Assembly: GCA_026413225.1 (NCBI GenBank)
Contig: CM048591.1
Span: forward strand, 70,396,052-70,460,051
From: Otis tarda
Lineage: Eukaryota; Chordata; Aves; Otidiformes; Otididae
Length of the DNA: 64,000 nt
Reading direction: 5' to 3'
Part shown: positions 13,469 through 26,030 of the stretch, one piece after another
How the letters are laid out: each line of letters begins with the position of its first letter
Numbering within the stretch: position 1 is the stretch's first letter
Made by a program: the position numbers and the translations under genes
Notes under the pieces: generated by a model
Databases searched by the model: none
What the model saw: the letters and a program-made list of their open reading frames with translations, nothing else
Told to the model about the DNA's origin: nothing

Positions 13469-14979
13469 GTTGGAGCTAATCCCTGTTTTAAAAGTGCAGA
13501 CTCTGTATTGCAGTATTTTATAAACACAGATAATGTGGAAGATTTCGGGGAAAAAAAAATCCAAACCTCTCCTTACAGAAGCAGCTGATCTGTATTTCCT
13601 ATTGCGTAGGCAACATACACCACAGAAGTGACATGAGCCAGATGAATCCCTGCATGTGTTAACATGCATTCAATCCTTTTGTGTAATAACTCAGCTATTA
13701 CTGTGTATCGTACAGACTATTTGATAGCCTTTGAGGCATGAAGCACACAAATTACTGAGTGACTGCCGTGCTACTTGCTGAGACGCTGGAGTGCTGGCTG
13801 ACCGTAACTGTCAGACAGACAGCACTGTTTCCTCTGAAATCCTTTAGGGGGTTCTCCCAACAAAAGAAAATGGTTTTGAAGTTTTGCTTTTACCTGCTTG
13901 CTGCCAAGGAAGCTCATAATAAAGCTCATGCTGTTAACCTGTGCTGGAGCTGGGGGCTGCAAGCTGTGAGCCAGCAGTGCTTAAAAGCTGGATGAACTCT
14001 GCAGAGTAAACTAAGTATGCTCAAGTATATGCACACCTGCAATAGATTAACCATTTAAAGGTAATTACTTTGTCAACTACTCCAAATCTTTTCCAAGCAA
14101 GACAGCTTAAAGTTATTTCTGCCTCAAAATCATTTTAATTAATGTGTATGCATTCAAAGCTTGAGCTTTTAAGAAGACAGCTTACCTAACATTGCTAATT
14201 TTCAAACAGAGGTTTCTATCTAGGCACCCAGATTCCTTTTTTTTTCTGACTGTCTGCAGCTACCTACCACAGTGTTACAGAAAGCATTCCAGCCACCTGA
14301 TATCAAAACGTGCAGCCTGTGTTTTCAAAGCAAATTCTGCCACAAACCCCCACAGGAGTTATGTGTCCGGTTCTCTAAGTAGCCTCCTAAAAATGTTTTC
14401 AATGTCATTTTTTTTCTTATTCATGCTTCTACATTTATACATAAACTCCTGATTGCAATTTGGTATTATTTTGGAAATAAGATTTTCTTTAATGCATTTT
14501 AAAAAAATATAAACTGCCATTAGTGTTCTGTAGATATATACTATCCAACTCAAACACTTGCCTGACTTTAAAAAAACCCACCAAACTAACTGAGCTGTGC
14601 TCTATAATATAACTCACGTTGTTTGTCTGCTTTTCTGCACTGATCTGTGGTTTAGAGCTGCGTGTCTGAAAATACAGAAGAGAACATAAACTACAACATT
14701 AAAAAAACCAAAACACTGACAAGATCATCTGAATACCTTGTTACAGCTGTTCTCCCAACAGCAGTTTTCCGTTCCTCCTTCCACCCCTATGATCTGTTGT
14801 TACTTCTCACAGTACACATCTAATTCACTCAAATTACAGCCTCCAGAAAAAGCTGGTCAAGAATTTTCCAAGCAAATAGTTTTTCACTGAAAAATGTAGA
14901 AACGCTAAACCCAGAAGGTTTCACAGAGTAATTTCATTTTCAATAAACTTCCACAAGATGCTTGTCTGCTTTCTGCCAG

Positions 14980-15320
14980 CTCAGCCACTGGGCTGTGGGG
15001 ATGTCTGGGTCCTTAGGGCTCCAAAGAAGGCCAACCATGCAAATGAGCTGCCAGATGGGATCTCCAGGGAATCCAGGCTCCCAAAGCTAAGAGCCCCAGG
15101 AGCCTCCACCTCTATCTGAAGCATTTAGTTCACAGGACTGATTTTGCAGAAGGGAGAAAGGGGTCTGCAGTCCTGAGAGCTCCCATTTGAGATGTCCTCA
15201 AAGGGCTTTCCACCACCCCACCACACACTCTGATGGCAATTTTATAGTTGTAGAGCCCCTGGGGCCTGGGACCAGAGCCAAGGATCTGCCAGCTCCTGAG
15301 ACTGCTTTTCTGTGAGGGGT
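14980..15320. other. GC-richer patch, unidentified
   Basis: A stretch of about 340 bp rich in CCAGG, CTCC and CCACCC-type words within AT-rich flanks. It has no open frame of note and no homology I recognise within the window. It may be an old repeat. Confidence 0.25.
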
Positions 15321-18300
15321 TTCCCTGGACATTTTTTTATGTGTTGCTCAGTCTTCTTATTCTGAAAAATAAAGCCAGAATAGTTCCTTTATGTGTAAAA
15401 CTTCAAATTGTCTATTTTTTTTTTTTTTTCTAAGTCAATATTAAAACTTTCTTATGGTATTAGAATTTCCCTGGAGAAGGAAATATCAAGCTTTGAAATA
15501 CCATACTCCAGAGATATGGGTAGAGCTCTTCCAGAAATCTGGCATTCAGGGAATAAGATGTTACACCATGACAGGCACAGGCAGTCCTCCTCATCTGAAC
15601 TGCAGCAGACATACTCTAAATCACAACAGTTCCTGTACCTTTTATATCTCCAAACAGTCTTTCTCTGCTAGTCCTGTCCCTAGGCAGACACACTACAGAG
15701 TCAGTAGTGTGACCATCTTAATCATTCAACAGGCATAGCAGAGTAGACGTAATCATAAGGCAAATGTCTTTCTCCTGTACAGCAAAGCTGCATGCAAATG
15801 CATTAAATCCACTAATCTGGCAAAGGAGGTATCTGTGTCTGTGGCCCGGTGTCTATACATTCAGATTAGGAGCCTGGATGTGCAAAGAGATCAGATAATA
15901 CATAATTCTTCAATTTGCTCATACAAATGCCATTTCCATAAAACAAATATGGGGAGCTTAATCATGTTGCAGGATCCACTATACCCCAGTAAAATGGTCC
16001 TGTAGCACCCATAAGCTATAAACCTTGCTTTTAATGTTGTACAGCATTTGGGAAACATAAGTTTCCTTTTAATTTTCTTGAAATTACATGTATACACACA
16101 AATAAATATATATGTATATTTGATAGTTATTCTAATTTTAGGAAAACTGGGACACATTCTTCCCATCTGGTTCACATTTTTCTGCACTGTGCATTCTTAT
16201 TTCATTGTTACGGAAGAGTTGGCACTGACTGAATCAATGCTTGTTCACAGGAAATAGGCAGTAAGCAATGATGTTCAAAAACAAAGCACTGAAACTTTTT
16301 TAGAGCTAAAAAATGCCACTCAGCCTAGTTTAATTTTAAAATTTCTAGCATTTTAATCAAAATAATACCCAAAAGTCTTTTCTCATGTTTTGAGGAAAAT
16401 CCCCAAATACTTGTGCCAATATCAGAAAGTTTTTATTTTAAAAAAGTGAATAGGAATTATACAGTATTTTCCAGTCAGCTCTCCCTATAAACTCGCATAT
16501 GGTAGCTGAGTAATCCAAATTTGAATGTCCATTAAAAAGTTATTTTTGCATGTGAGCAAACAGCAAGTGATTTAAAATGTAAAATTATATTTAAAATATT
16601 TTAAAAGTGTAATTATATGATAATGATCCTATTAGTACCTATTTCATATACAAGACATAGTATGTTTCCAGTATTTGTGCATAGGTAAGCAGTGCGCTGG
16701 GTAAGATATGAATAATGGAGGCAATAATAAGATGGTAATGCGTAAAATCATTCTGGAGGGTAATCTGACCATGTACGAGAGCTATTGTTTGCATGGATAA
16801 TGATGATGACCGGGCCAGACTCCTTTCTCAGCAGTCCCAGTGGATGTCTAATGTGTTCAGAGTTTTTTTTTCGGTAGATAAACTGCAGAGTAAATACAAC
16901 CTCGCCTTTAGAAAATTAAAGGGACAGCATGGAAGTAAGCTACATTGCTACTGCTGCCCTTTCCCATCTTTCTGGCAACTGGGAAGCTTCTGGTCCTCTG
17001 GTAGAAGCTCTCATGAGTGCTGGTTTTTTTCTCTTGTTATGACACACTCTATTAGGACCTTTTAAAGGTTTCATCTAGGTCTTGTGCTACTTCACTTCCC
17101 AAGCTTCAAAGGGAATTTCATCTTAAGGTCTAATGTTTTACTGAGAGATTTTCTTAACAAAAAGACTGATTAACTTATCACAGCAGAACTTCAACTACTA
17201 GCTCCTCTATTTTTAAATGGTAGGACAAGCAAAAAGGGAAAAAGTCCTCCAGTATGACTTTCTTGAATATATTCGATGTCCTGCCACAAGGTAATTCAGT
17301 TCTCTTTCCTATTGTATTTGAAGGCGTATTGTTCAGTTACCCTCCAGAACCAAGGAATCTATCAAATTCAAGAACAACATATACCAATCTAGTCCAGGAT
17401 GTTGTCTCTGACAGTAGCCAACAGATGTCTAGAGAAGAGAATAATCACGAATCAGTTCTCCTAACATCATAGAAAATCACAGTTAGGTCCTTTATGAAGT
17501 AGAAGTGGGTCCCTCTACTATGAATTAATTATTAATTTTTCTTTGACAAACTTGTCCACATATACTTTCAGCAGCTAGAACATCGTGTGAAATGCTTTCA
17601 ACAGATTAACTACACACTCTGTGGAGAAACACCTCTTTATGACTGTTTTGAAAATGCTGCATGATAAACTCACCTGTTTTTTTGCATGTTCTTGTACTAG
17701 AGGGGATAAAAAATAAACAAAAGAAACTCCCCAAGTCATAATTTCTCTGTTTACTTCTGTTTGCTTTCATTCCACCTATGATTAGATGGATTTCTTTTAA
17801 AACATCCTTAGTTACTCTTTTTCACAAGGTAAAGGAAGACCCTTACTCAATTTTTATCGCTTTTCATACAGAAGCAATTCCATACCTTTGGGTATCCTGT
17901 AGTCTGTCTCTCTATCTCTTCTAATTTATTTTACCACTTCTTAGAAGAGGGAGCAAATCCTGGAGAGAGTTTTCAAGGCATGGATGCATGACAGCTTTAT
18001 AAACTGATGTGACAATGATCTGCCTATTCTTTTCCTAATAATTCCCTACACAGTATTTGCCCTCTGTTTATTGCTTTAAAATGCAATCTGATCCTTGCAA
18101 GGATCTTCACAGTCAGCCTTTGTATTTACTCCACTGAATCATTTACTGTCATCAGTAAACTTTGTCCCCTTCCTGTTCATCTGTTTTCCCTGGTTGTTTA
18201 TGGACAAAGTAGCCCAAATGCACATAATGTGAGACTTCATTCCCAACCTTCCCCTCTTGAGAATACTGAACATTTATTCCAACTCTCTGCTTTCTATATT

Positions 18301-18516
18301 TTAATCAGTTATTTTAAAATGTGATGGCCTTCCCCTTTATGTCACAACAACTGAATTGCTCTAAGACCCTTTGAGAAAGGACCTTGTCAAATACCTTTCA
18401 GAATTCCAAGCAGAGCATATCAACTGCATGTCCCCTGTGTATGTGCTTACAATCTTCTTCAAAGAAGTACAACAGTTTTCCAAGGCAAAATCTGCTTAAC
18501 TCTTCCTTAGTGTCTA

Positions 18517-18520
18517 CTAT
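18517..18520. repeat. Candidate LTR target-site duplication, left copy
   Basis: CTAT lies immediately before the LTR TG and is repeated immediately after its terminal CA at 19670-19673. If the LTR end is taken one base earlier, the match extends to ACTAT. A four-base match is weak alone but sits exactly where expected. Confidence 0.5.
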
Positions 18521-19669
18521 TGTCATAGTTTAGCCCCGACTGGGACCAGACTACACAGTCTCTCTCTCACTCCCCCCACTCTCCAAGAGTATAGGGAGAG
18601 ATAATATAAGAAAAAAGGCTCGAGGTTTGAGATAAGGACAGGGAGAGATCGTTCAAGTTAGTGTTACAGGCAAAACAGACTCGACTTGGGGAAAACTATT
18701 CATTTATTACTAAAACCAAAACAGGATAATGAGAAAAAGAACATGATAACCTTTACCCATCCCTCCCTGTTCCCAGGCTTAACATTATCTCTACCACCTT
18801 CACCCCGCCAAGCGGCACGGGGGAAGAGGGAATGGAGGTTCTGGTCAGTTCATCACACGTCACTTTGCACCGCTACTTCCTTGTCGGGGGAAGAACTTCT
18901 TGCATTCCTCCCCTGCTCCAGCGTGGGGTCCCTCCCATGGGCTTCAGTCCTTCATGAACTGCTTCAGCATAGGTGATTTCTTCCACGGGATCCAGTCCCT
19001 CCAGAACAGCTGCCCCAGCAGGCCCTCCACAGGTAACAGCCTCCTTCAGTCATCCACCTGCCCCAGCGTGTGGTCCTCCATGGGCTGCAGGTGGATCTCT
19101 GCTCCTGCGTGGGCCTCCGTGGGCTCCAGGGGCACAGCCAGCCTCACCATGGGCTGCACCTCGGGCTGCAGGGGAATCTCTCCCGGGAGCAGCATTACTG
19201 CTCCCCCTCCTTCTTCACTGACCTTGGCATCTGCAACTGTTCCTCTGCAAGAAATTATTCACAACCGGCTCAGGCTTCTCACATTCTCTTCACATCTCAT
19301 CTCATCTCCACTTCTTGCAGCCCGGCCGGTCCGAGTCAGGCCCAGACAGCGGCCTGACGGGACGCCAGAGGGGGAGGCCTGCAAGGCCTACAAGGCTCCC
19401 GCCTCCCCCTTTCTTCCCCCACTCAAGTCTTCACATCTTCTCCTCTCTCTTTTTTTTTTTTTATTTTTCCCCTTCTTAAATGCATTATCACAGAGGCATT
19501 ATCAGGGAACATTCTGCTACCAATGGGCTCGGCCTTGGCCAGCAGCGGGTCCACCCTAGGCCCATCTGAGTCCACCAGGCAAAGGGGAAACTTAGCAGCT
19601 TCTTACAGAAATTACCACCATAGCTGCACCCCCTGCACCCCCCACCGCCCCCCAATAAAACCAGAACCA
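18521..19669 (-). mobile_element. Avian endogenous retrovirus LTR, about 1.15 kb (copy 2)
   Basis: The same family and orientation as 1153-2323. It begins TGTCATAGTTTAGCCCCGAC and ends in CCAGAACCA, flanked by CTAT on both sides. In the inferred sense direction (minus) it has AATAAA (plus 18703-18708), an A-rich tract with AAGAAGGGG near plus 19471-19478, and the internal GTGGATCTCTGC/GGGCTGCAGG repeat-like block. Differences from copy 1 include indels in the central repeat block, so the two are diverged copies and not a recent duplication. No retroviral coding sequence adjoins it; it is probably a solo LTR left by LTR-LTR recombination. Confidence 0.83.
18703..18708 (-). promoter_or_regulatory. 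LTR polyadenylation signal AATAAA (copy 2)
   Basis: TTTATT on plus gives AATAAA in sense, at the same relative position as in the first copy. Confidence 0.5.
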
Positions 19670-19673
19670 CTAT
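19670..19673. repeat. Candidate LTR target-site duplication, right copy
   Basis: CTAT directly after the LTR terminal CA, matching 18517-18520. Confidence 0.5.
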
Positions 19674-20790
19674 TTATTCACATGAACAATAGTTCTTTTC
19701 TTGGAAGAGTGCCTAGCAATATTTTTCATACAAGTAGTCTGTCATCACCATGATACGTCCTGGAACCTCCCTCAGAAACTGGCATTGCATTAGCCATCTT
19801 CTAATTCTGTTGACACTAAGGCAGCTTTAATAATGAAACTACATATTACAGCTTACTAGCTCAGCTACTGGGGCTTCAGGCATCCTTAAACTCTAAAGAA
19901 ATCTTTGTAATTTTTTACTAGTTACTTTGGTGATATATTCTATGCTGTCTTTTGTGTCAGTTCAATTTGAAATCATTTGATCCCCCAGTACGTCTCCGAA
20001 CAAAGGGTTCTTGTATGGGAACCAAGCTCTTTCAAGACAAAATAAGAATGGAAAATATTCATTTCAGTTTTTTGCTTTGGTTGGGTCTTTTCCTACTATA
20101 TTTTATCTGCCTTTGGCTATACAGAGTGTCCGGCTTGATTTTTGTTCCCAATGTGTTGAAAAAACTGATTTATTATTAGGTTTTGTGCTTTTTTCTTCCC
20201 ATTGTCTCCCCAGATCTTTTTTTTTTTTTAATTACTTTTTAAGGAAGGAGGAAGACATTATTGTGACTGCTTCACTGCCTGAGTATGATTTCCTGATAAA
20301 ATATTCCGCAGTCCAAGTATTTTCAAAGCAGTGCTGCTAGTAACAGCTTTTTGCCATTGGAAACATGTAAACCACAAAAACAAGTCACGTGAACTTATCT
20401 TGGTCAAAGTGTCATTTTGGATTACATTTGAAATGTTTTCAAACCAGTCCCGTTTTGTCAAAACCTAAGACTGCACTGCACTTTCCTGTCAGTATCATTT
20501 GCATATGATAGGTCTTGTGTGGGCAAAGTCAAACTGCTTTGGCCTGCCACTCAAGAAATGTGAGTGCAAGCAGGTTTCTAAATAGCAAGAAGCTACTTTT
20601 CAAAGTGTTGGCCTACAATGTCCTTTATTACTATTTTTCATATCAGCGGCATAAGCAGGGGTTAGGTATTTCATTCCTCCCAAGACTGAAATGTCCTAAA
20701 CAATGACTTGAGGAAAAGTCATATGGCTTCCTCTGTGGTGTCATACCAGTTAGTCAGTGTGAAGAGATGTGCAACTGCAGTAGGACATGT

Positions 20791-20822
20791 GGTCTACAGC
20801 TAATATGGTCTACAGCTAATAT
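20791..20822. repeat. 16-bp perfect tandem duplication
   Basis: The unit GGTCTACAGCTAATAT occurs twice back to back. Confidence 0.95.
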
Positions 20823-21810
20823 GTTTGCAACCAAACAGAAGCTACATCAACAACTTGAGCCTTTCAGCCTTCTCTCAACTGTATTGCCAGCTGCATGCAC
20901 TTTTGAAAACTTGTAACAGTCTTTTGTAGTGGGCAGAACACAGATGGTCTGCTTCTCCAACTTTCCTTATCTAACTTCGTACTTCAGCTGCTTTACAAGA
21001 CATGGGCTGGATCCCAAAGGTATGACTGCAATTTTCAAATGACAATAAAAGAACAAGAAAACCTCTCCAGTGTTGTGGGTTTGTTGAACTGTTCAAACAA
21101 AACATGGAACACATCTTAGGGGCCAGACATACCAGCTGCAATCAGTTCAGGACACTCACCACATCTATCAAAATCTTGTGTTTCCCCGTCTGGCAGTCCT
21201 GTGTACCTGTGAATCCATGCAACTGTCTGTCTGTCAAATTCCACAGTGCTCACTGGCTTCTATGAAGATGATAGTTATTTGCAGCCCTTACATGTAGATT
21301 GTTGATCACTACTTGGTATTTGTATAAATCTCAGAGAGCACGGTTTGTCTCTCCTGACTCCGTTACTGTGCATGTTTTCAATAGTCACAATATTAATCTA
21401 CATGACTCAGTCATAACCTGTGAGTCTGCTGAAAATAATAACACTTCACTCTTATCAGTTGTGTCCCCAAGTTGTAGATGTGATGAAAAACTTCTTACAT
21501 CCTTCATTTCTAATTGTTTTCTGTCAGTACTTCTATAGTCCCAAAGCTGCCACTGAGAGCAGAACTCAGATGTTCTCATTCCTGCCACACACAGCCTTAC
21601 TCTTCAAATCCTTCCAGTTTCGGTTGGTCAGTGTAGAGAATAAAGGTGGATTTAAAGATTTTAGAAACTGTTCTTTAATTTGCTGTGAGAGGGGGAAGAA
21701 AGGACAGGAAATAATTTCTAAGCAGAGATACATTACATTAGATCTTACAGAGAAGCTGAGATTTCCGTTTGATCTGTCCACCAGCAGAAATAAAAGTCAT
21801 TCAGCTTCTC

Positions 21811-21830
21811 CTTACTTACTTACTTACTTA
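21811..21830. repeat. (CTTA)5 microsatellite
   Basis: Five uninterrupted CTTA units, followed by an interrupted CACTTACTAC. Confidence 0.9.
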
Positions 21831-24800
21831 CACTTACTACAAGAGTTTTAACTTCTCGGTATTGTGCCATTCACTCATTGACTGTCTATGGACTGTTTAA
21901 AGCAACACAAAGGACTACCAAGCACAATACATAGATAAATGAAGCACCTGTTCTTCTCATTCAAAATTGTGTGTCAAAACCAAAGATGACAAAGTAGTCC
22001 TTATTGGCAGAGGCCCTGAAATTGCAAATCCTCCATGCACAGAAGTTGTCATAGATACCGCAACCTCATGTGGGCAACTTACAGAACTTACCAGGTAAAA
22101 ACCATCAGGGCAACAATATAGCTTCATCTCACTGTTCCGGTAGGGTAGCTGCATGGTAGAAACCTCCAAACAGTACTGAGATGGAAAAATTATCGTATCC
22201 CAGCTCAGATTTACAAAAATTAATTTTTCACCTCCGCGTCCACCACCTCCTTACAGCACCTTCATTTCTTCTAGTTGGAGAAAATAAAGATAATCTTAGA
22301 TAACTTAGGATTCATTGGATCTACACCCAAACAACCGCTAAAACATCACTTCTTTCTAGATTGCAGAGTGTCCTCATCTAACACAACCAATGACATGTAA
22401 GTCCACTTGTAATTTTCTTAGAAAATTCTCATGTGTGTTTGTTCCTCTGTGTCAGCAGAATTACAAGAAACAGTAAAAACACAGTATTAAGAAGAAGGCT
22501 TTTTTAATACTACCACCAAAACTCCCCTTGAATCTGTTATGTACAACACAAATTTGTAATGACGTGTCTTAAGATTGTGAGGTATACTATTACACAACAT
22601 TTATGAAATTATTATACATGAACAACAATGTGAAATCATCAACAACAGGCTTACACAAATCGGCTTCTCCAAAATAACCAAAGAAACATGAGCTTAATAT
22701 CATGTAAGGAAGAAAAAAGTCAAACAGTCTTTCTCAGAAGTGAGAAATTTGCTAGGGCCACAGGACACAAACTGAAGGAAAGAGGTGGTCATATAAAATA
22801 AAAACATGATTGCTTTTCAAGGAGATGAATGTCCATAACTTGCAAAGCTTTTACTCTTGCATGTAGCACATACCTCTTTGAATAGTCCTGTTACAGTCAG
22901 CAGGCTGTTCATGGCAATATTTGGAGGAGCAGGTGCTAAATTAATTTTAAAAGAAGACTATTTATCTCACAGCAACTGTATGGAAAATTGCTTTTAAAAT
23001 GTCTCAAAATCCCCAAACATTTTATTGGCAGTGAATTTCCGCTTCACTGAGGTCATCACAGTAGCCCCAAGAATTCTACTCAATTAGTGAATGCTCCATC
23101 AAGCATTAATTGATATTTGGTATTTAAGAAGTGTTTAATTGCATTTAGGTTACATGCCTGTATGAGATGTTTAAGTATTTAGATTAATAAGCTTGCAAAT
23201 AATAGATTTTTTTCAAGTTATTAACTCTCAAGCACTTCACCAAATGAATTGCCCATCACAAAATAAAGGGAATTAGCCAACTTCCTAGCACAGCTTCACC
23301 CCATTACACAACCCCAAGAAGATTGTGTACAGCTGTAAGTTGACTGTGTGGTTGAAAGAAATCCATTTACGCATTCTGGTGTAGCTTTCAGAAATGAAAA
23401 CACTAAGGAATGTTTAACCACAGGGGCCTCTCACTTTTCACGCTGACAGCTCTGTGGCCCTTACTGAAGCAGTCTCTGCAGAGGAACAGAAGAAATTTCT
23501 AGAGGTTCAGATACAATGCTGGACCATTAAGCCTCTGAGGCAACAAGGAAAACACAAAAGGATTGTCAGTGTCAGGTCTGAGGCAGAAAAAAAAGCTTTG
23601 AAATTTAAGAAGGGATAAAAAGAAAAGCCTGTACAGGTATGTCATCCCCGGTCAGATAAAAATACCAGCAGAATGAGTGATAAAGCTAGATTTGAAAAGC
23701 TGCTGTCTCTGGGAGAAACCCAACTCATTTATTTTTACTGGAAACCTGACACATTAGTTTGTTGTAACTTAAAGTCTTAAGAGCCCACTATGGCTACAAG
23801 CTCAGCAATAAGAATAAGAAAAAATCCGAAGTATGAGGTTAAACAAGCTCTCTGGTTGCTGGTTTTATGCACATTTCCCCTACTGTGTTTCAAACAGAAT
23901 ATGACATGTTTCACCTAAGTTACTTTTCAGAAGATGGCAAATTTTAATCTGTTGTAAAGGTGCCATAGAAAATATATAGCCACAAATAAAGTCAATGATG
24001 AAGTGGTTTGGTGTTTATTAGATGTTTAAAATTGTTCCTGGGGAATATTTGTATTAGAAATGTATTTTTGAAATGCCAAAATGTGACATCTTTATCAAAT
24101 GAAAACAGTGTATCCAGGCAGATCCTGAATTCAGCTTGGTTCCCCCCACAAAAAACTCACCCATTGTAGCCTTGTTATGAAAGATGTGAAAATTTAACAC
24201 TTTTAGTTTTCTGCGCTTTTGATTTGTCTTAACTGTTAATCTCTTTTGATATGGAACAGTAATCACTCTTGGCTTCATGGACTTTCACATACACAGGGAG
24301 AAACAGATGGGCCTATGAACTAAATTCCTCCATCCTCCTACCCTTCTTCCTTACTTCTACCTCCTTCCTCACCACCCAAAATCAGGTCTTCGAAACCAAG
24401 TCCTTATCTGTCTCCACTCGTCTATTGCACAGCCCACTGCCACAAACAAAGACCTCAATCTATGTTCCAGCCTCCCGTACCCTCTTACTGCTCATTAGGA
24501 CCCTGACGTCATGGTCTCATTTATATTTGCCCATCAAGGCATTGCCACCTAAGGCTATTCTCTTTCATGATTCCCTTGCTAGCTGCCATGGCTCTCTTTC
24601 TGTAGAGCTGAACTAGAAGCACGTATTGAGACACTGACTTGGTTCCTCCAGAGGCTCCAAGACAGAGCAGAGCAACCTGAGGAGCTAAGAATATGGACAA
24701 ACAATGAGAAAGGGACCTCTGATCAGCTCATTAGTGTCAATTGTTTCTGTGTCTAGCAAGGCAGGGATGGAACTCCCCATAGCCAGAGCTAGGAACTGCT

Positions 24801-25100
24801 GCCAGGATGTATCCTTCTGAACTACTTAATTTCTAATAAATTTCAACTTGGATTTGATTCTGGTGAAGAGCAATTAAAGAATATTTTGTCTGGAATATTA
24901 AATAGACGAAGACAATTTTTCACTTAATGTAACTCTTGAGCACTGGGACATCTGTACAGCCTAAAGTAATCCTACAGTATTCTCTTGTACATGTGTTAAG
25001 TGAGTCTTATCTGATGTTTACTACTTTTTCTTAGTGAATTTGTATTCATACACTGCTAATGTAAGAATCACCCTAAAAGCATTTAATAAAGTACTTGTGT

Positions 25101-25105
25101 AAGTC
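25101..25105. repeat. LTR target-site duplication, left copy (AAGTC)
   Basis: AAGTC here and at 25692-25696 exactly bracket the 586-bp LTR. Five bases is the length typical of ERVL-type elements. Confidence 0.7.
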
Positions 25106-25691
25106 TCTCCTCATTTTGGCAGGAATGGAGTTAATTTTCCTTTCAGTAGCTGGTGTGTTTTGGATTTTGTATGTGAAGAATGTTGATAAACACAGCAGTG
25201 ATATGAGTTGTTGCTAATGAGACCAAGAACACTGTCCAGCTTTCTAAGTCTCACTAATCTGCAGATGCAGGAAGCTGGGAGACAGATAGACAGAATAATT
25301 GAGCCAAACTGGCCAAAGAATGTATTCCATGCCATAAACGTCACACTCAGTATATAAGTAGGGGCTGCCCAGGGAGGGGGCGCATTAATCTCTGGCTCCC
25401 TTTCACTTTTTGGCTTTTTTGCTTGCTGCTCAATTTTGTTTCTGTAACTGCTGCTTGGGACAGGCTGTAATGGTCATTGGGACATCAGGTGGTGAGAAAT
25501 TACGCATTGTTCATTTTGTATATTTTAGTATCCTTATCTTTGTTATTATTGTAATTTTCCTTTGCTATTCTAATAACCTGTCCTCATCTTAACACACAAG
25601 TTTTCCTTTCTTCCCAGTTCTCTCCCTAATCCTGCTGGGGAGGGAGAGGATGAGCAAGAAATTGTGTGGTGACTAGGGCTAAACCACAACG
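25106..25691 (+). mobile_element. ERVL-type solo LTR, 586 bp
   Basis: I recognise this as the widespread avian ERVL LTR type. It has the AGGAATGGAGTTAATTTTC opening block, the TAGCTGGTGTGTTTTGGATT segment, CCAAACTGGCCAAAGAATG, then ACGTCACACTCAGTATATAAG (a CRE-like core followed by a TATA box), and a 3' end TGACTAGGGCTAAACCACAAC. A perfect 5-bp target-site duplication, AAGTC, flanks it. The expected terminal TG...CA is decayed to TC...CG, and the poly(A) signal region reads AATAAC, so the element is old. There is no internal retroviral sequence on either side, hence a solo LTR. Confidence 0.85.
25338..25359 (+). promoter_or_regulatory. ERVL LTR core promoter (CRE-like ACGTCA plus TATA box)
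   Basis: ACGTCA at 25338-25343 is followed by TATATAAG at 25351-25358, the arrangement normal for this LTR type. It could in principle still recruit transcription toward the plus-strand right flank; activity is not shown by sequence. Confidence 0.6.
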
Positions 25692-25696
25692 AAGTC
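25692..25696. repeat. LTR target-site duplication, right copy (AAGTC)
   Basis: Exact match to 25101-25105. Confidence 0.7.
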
Positions 25697-26030
25697 CAAG
25701 GTGTTCATGGCAGGAATATGACAAAAGCAACATACATGATCCACGAACAAAGTGGATTGCCATCCAAAGGACAAAATGTTATCCACAGACAGAGACTGCT
25801 AGCTAAATGAAGGAACAAAAGAAGTTTATGTAGTGGAGACACAGTGGAGTCTTTACAGGCAAAGTGTAGACATGATAAATATGCTGTTAAGAAGTACAGA
25901 ACAGGTGAAGAACACTGTTGGTTAACTAAAAAAAAAAAAAAATTACCACAATGCTTTATTAAACTGTCTGTCTGTAACTGGGCAAAAATTGTATCCTTGT
26001 TGGGAAAAAAACCCACCTCTTTTCAACTGT
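25697..26030. other. Short unique stretch
   Basis: Nothing recognisable apart from an A-rich run at about 25929-25942. Confidence 0.6.

Larger units (their letters stand above)
12109..18520. other. Unique non-coding stretch, about 6.4 kb
   Basis: No recognisable gene. It holds a GC-richer patch at about 12650-13350 (with a 159-codon anonymous frame at 12942-13421), a (TA)n microsatellite at 13437-13463, and a second GC-richer patch at about 14980-15320. The rest is AT-rich. Confidence 0.55.
19674..25105. other. Unique non-coding stretch, about 5.4 kb
   Basis: No recognisable exon or dispersed repeat. It contains a 16-bp tandem duplication (20791-20822) and a (CTTA)5 microsatellite (21811-21830). 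The longest frame (143 codons, 21420-21851) runs across that microsatellite and looks non-coding. Confidence 0.55.

Noticed and set aside
1153-19669. A full-length provirus bounded by the two LTRs
   Set aside because: No gag, pol or env sequence is recognisable between them, a CR1 lies inside, and flanking duplications do not match across the pair.
18686-19753. Long frames in the second LTR (up to 219 codons)
   Set aside because: The same LTR by-product; frames are not conserved as protein between the two copies.
21420-21851. A 143-codon frame
   Set aside because: It runs through a (CTTA)n microsatellite and shows no homology.
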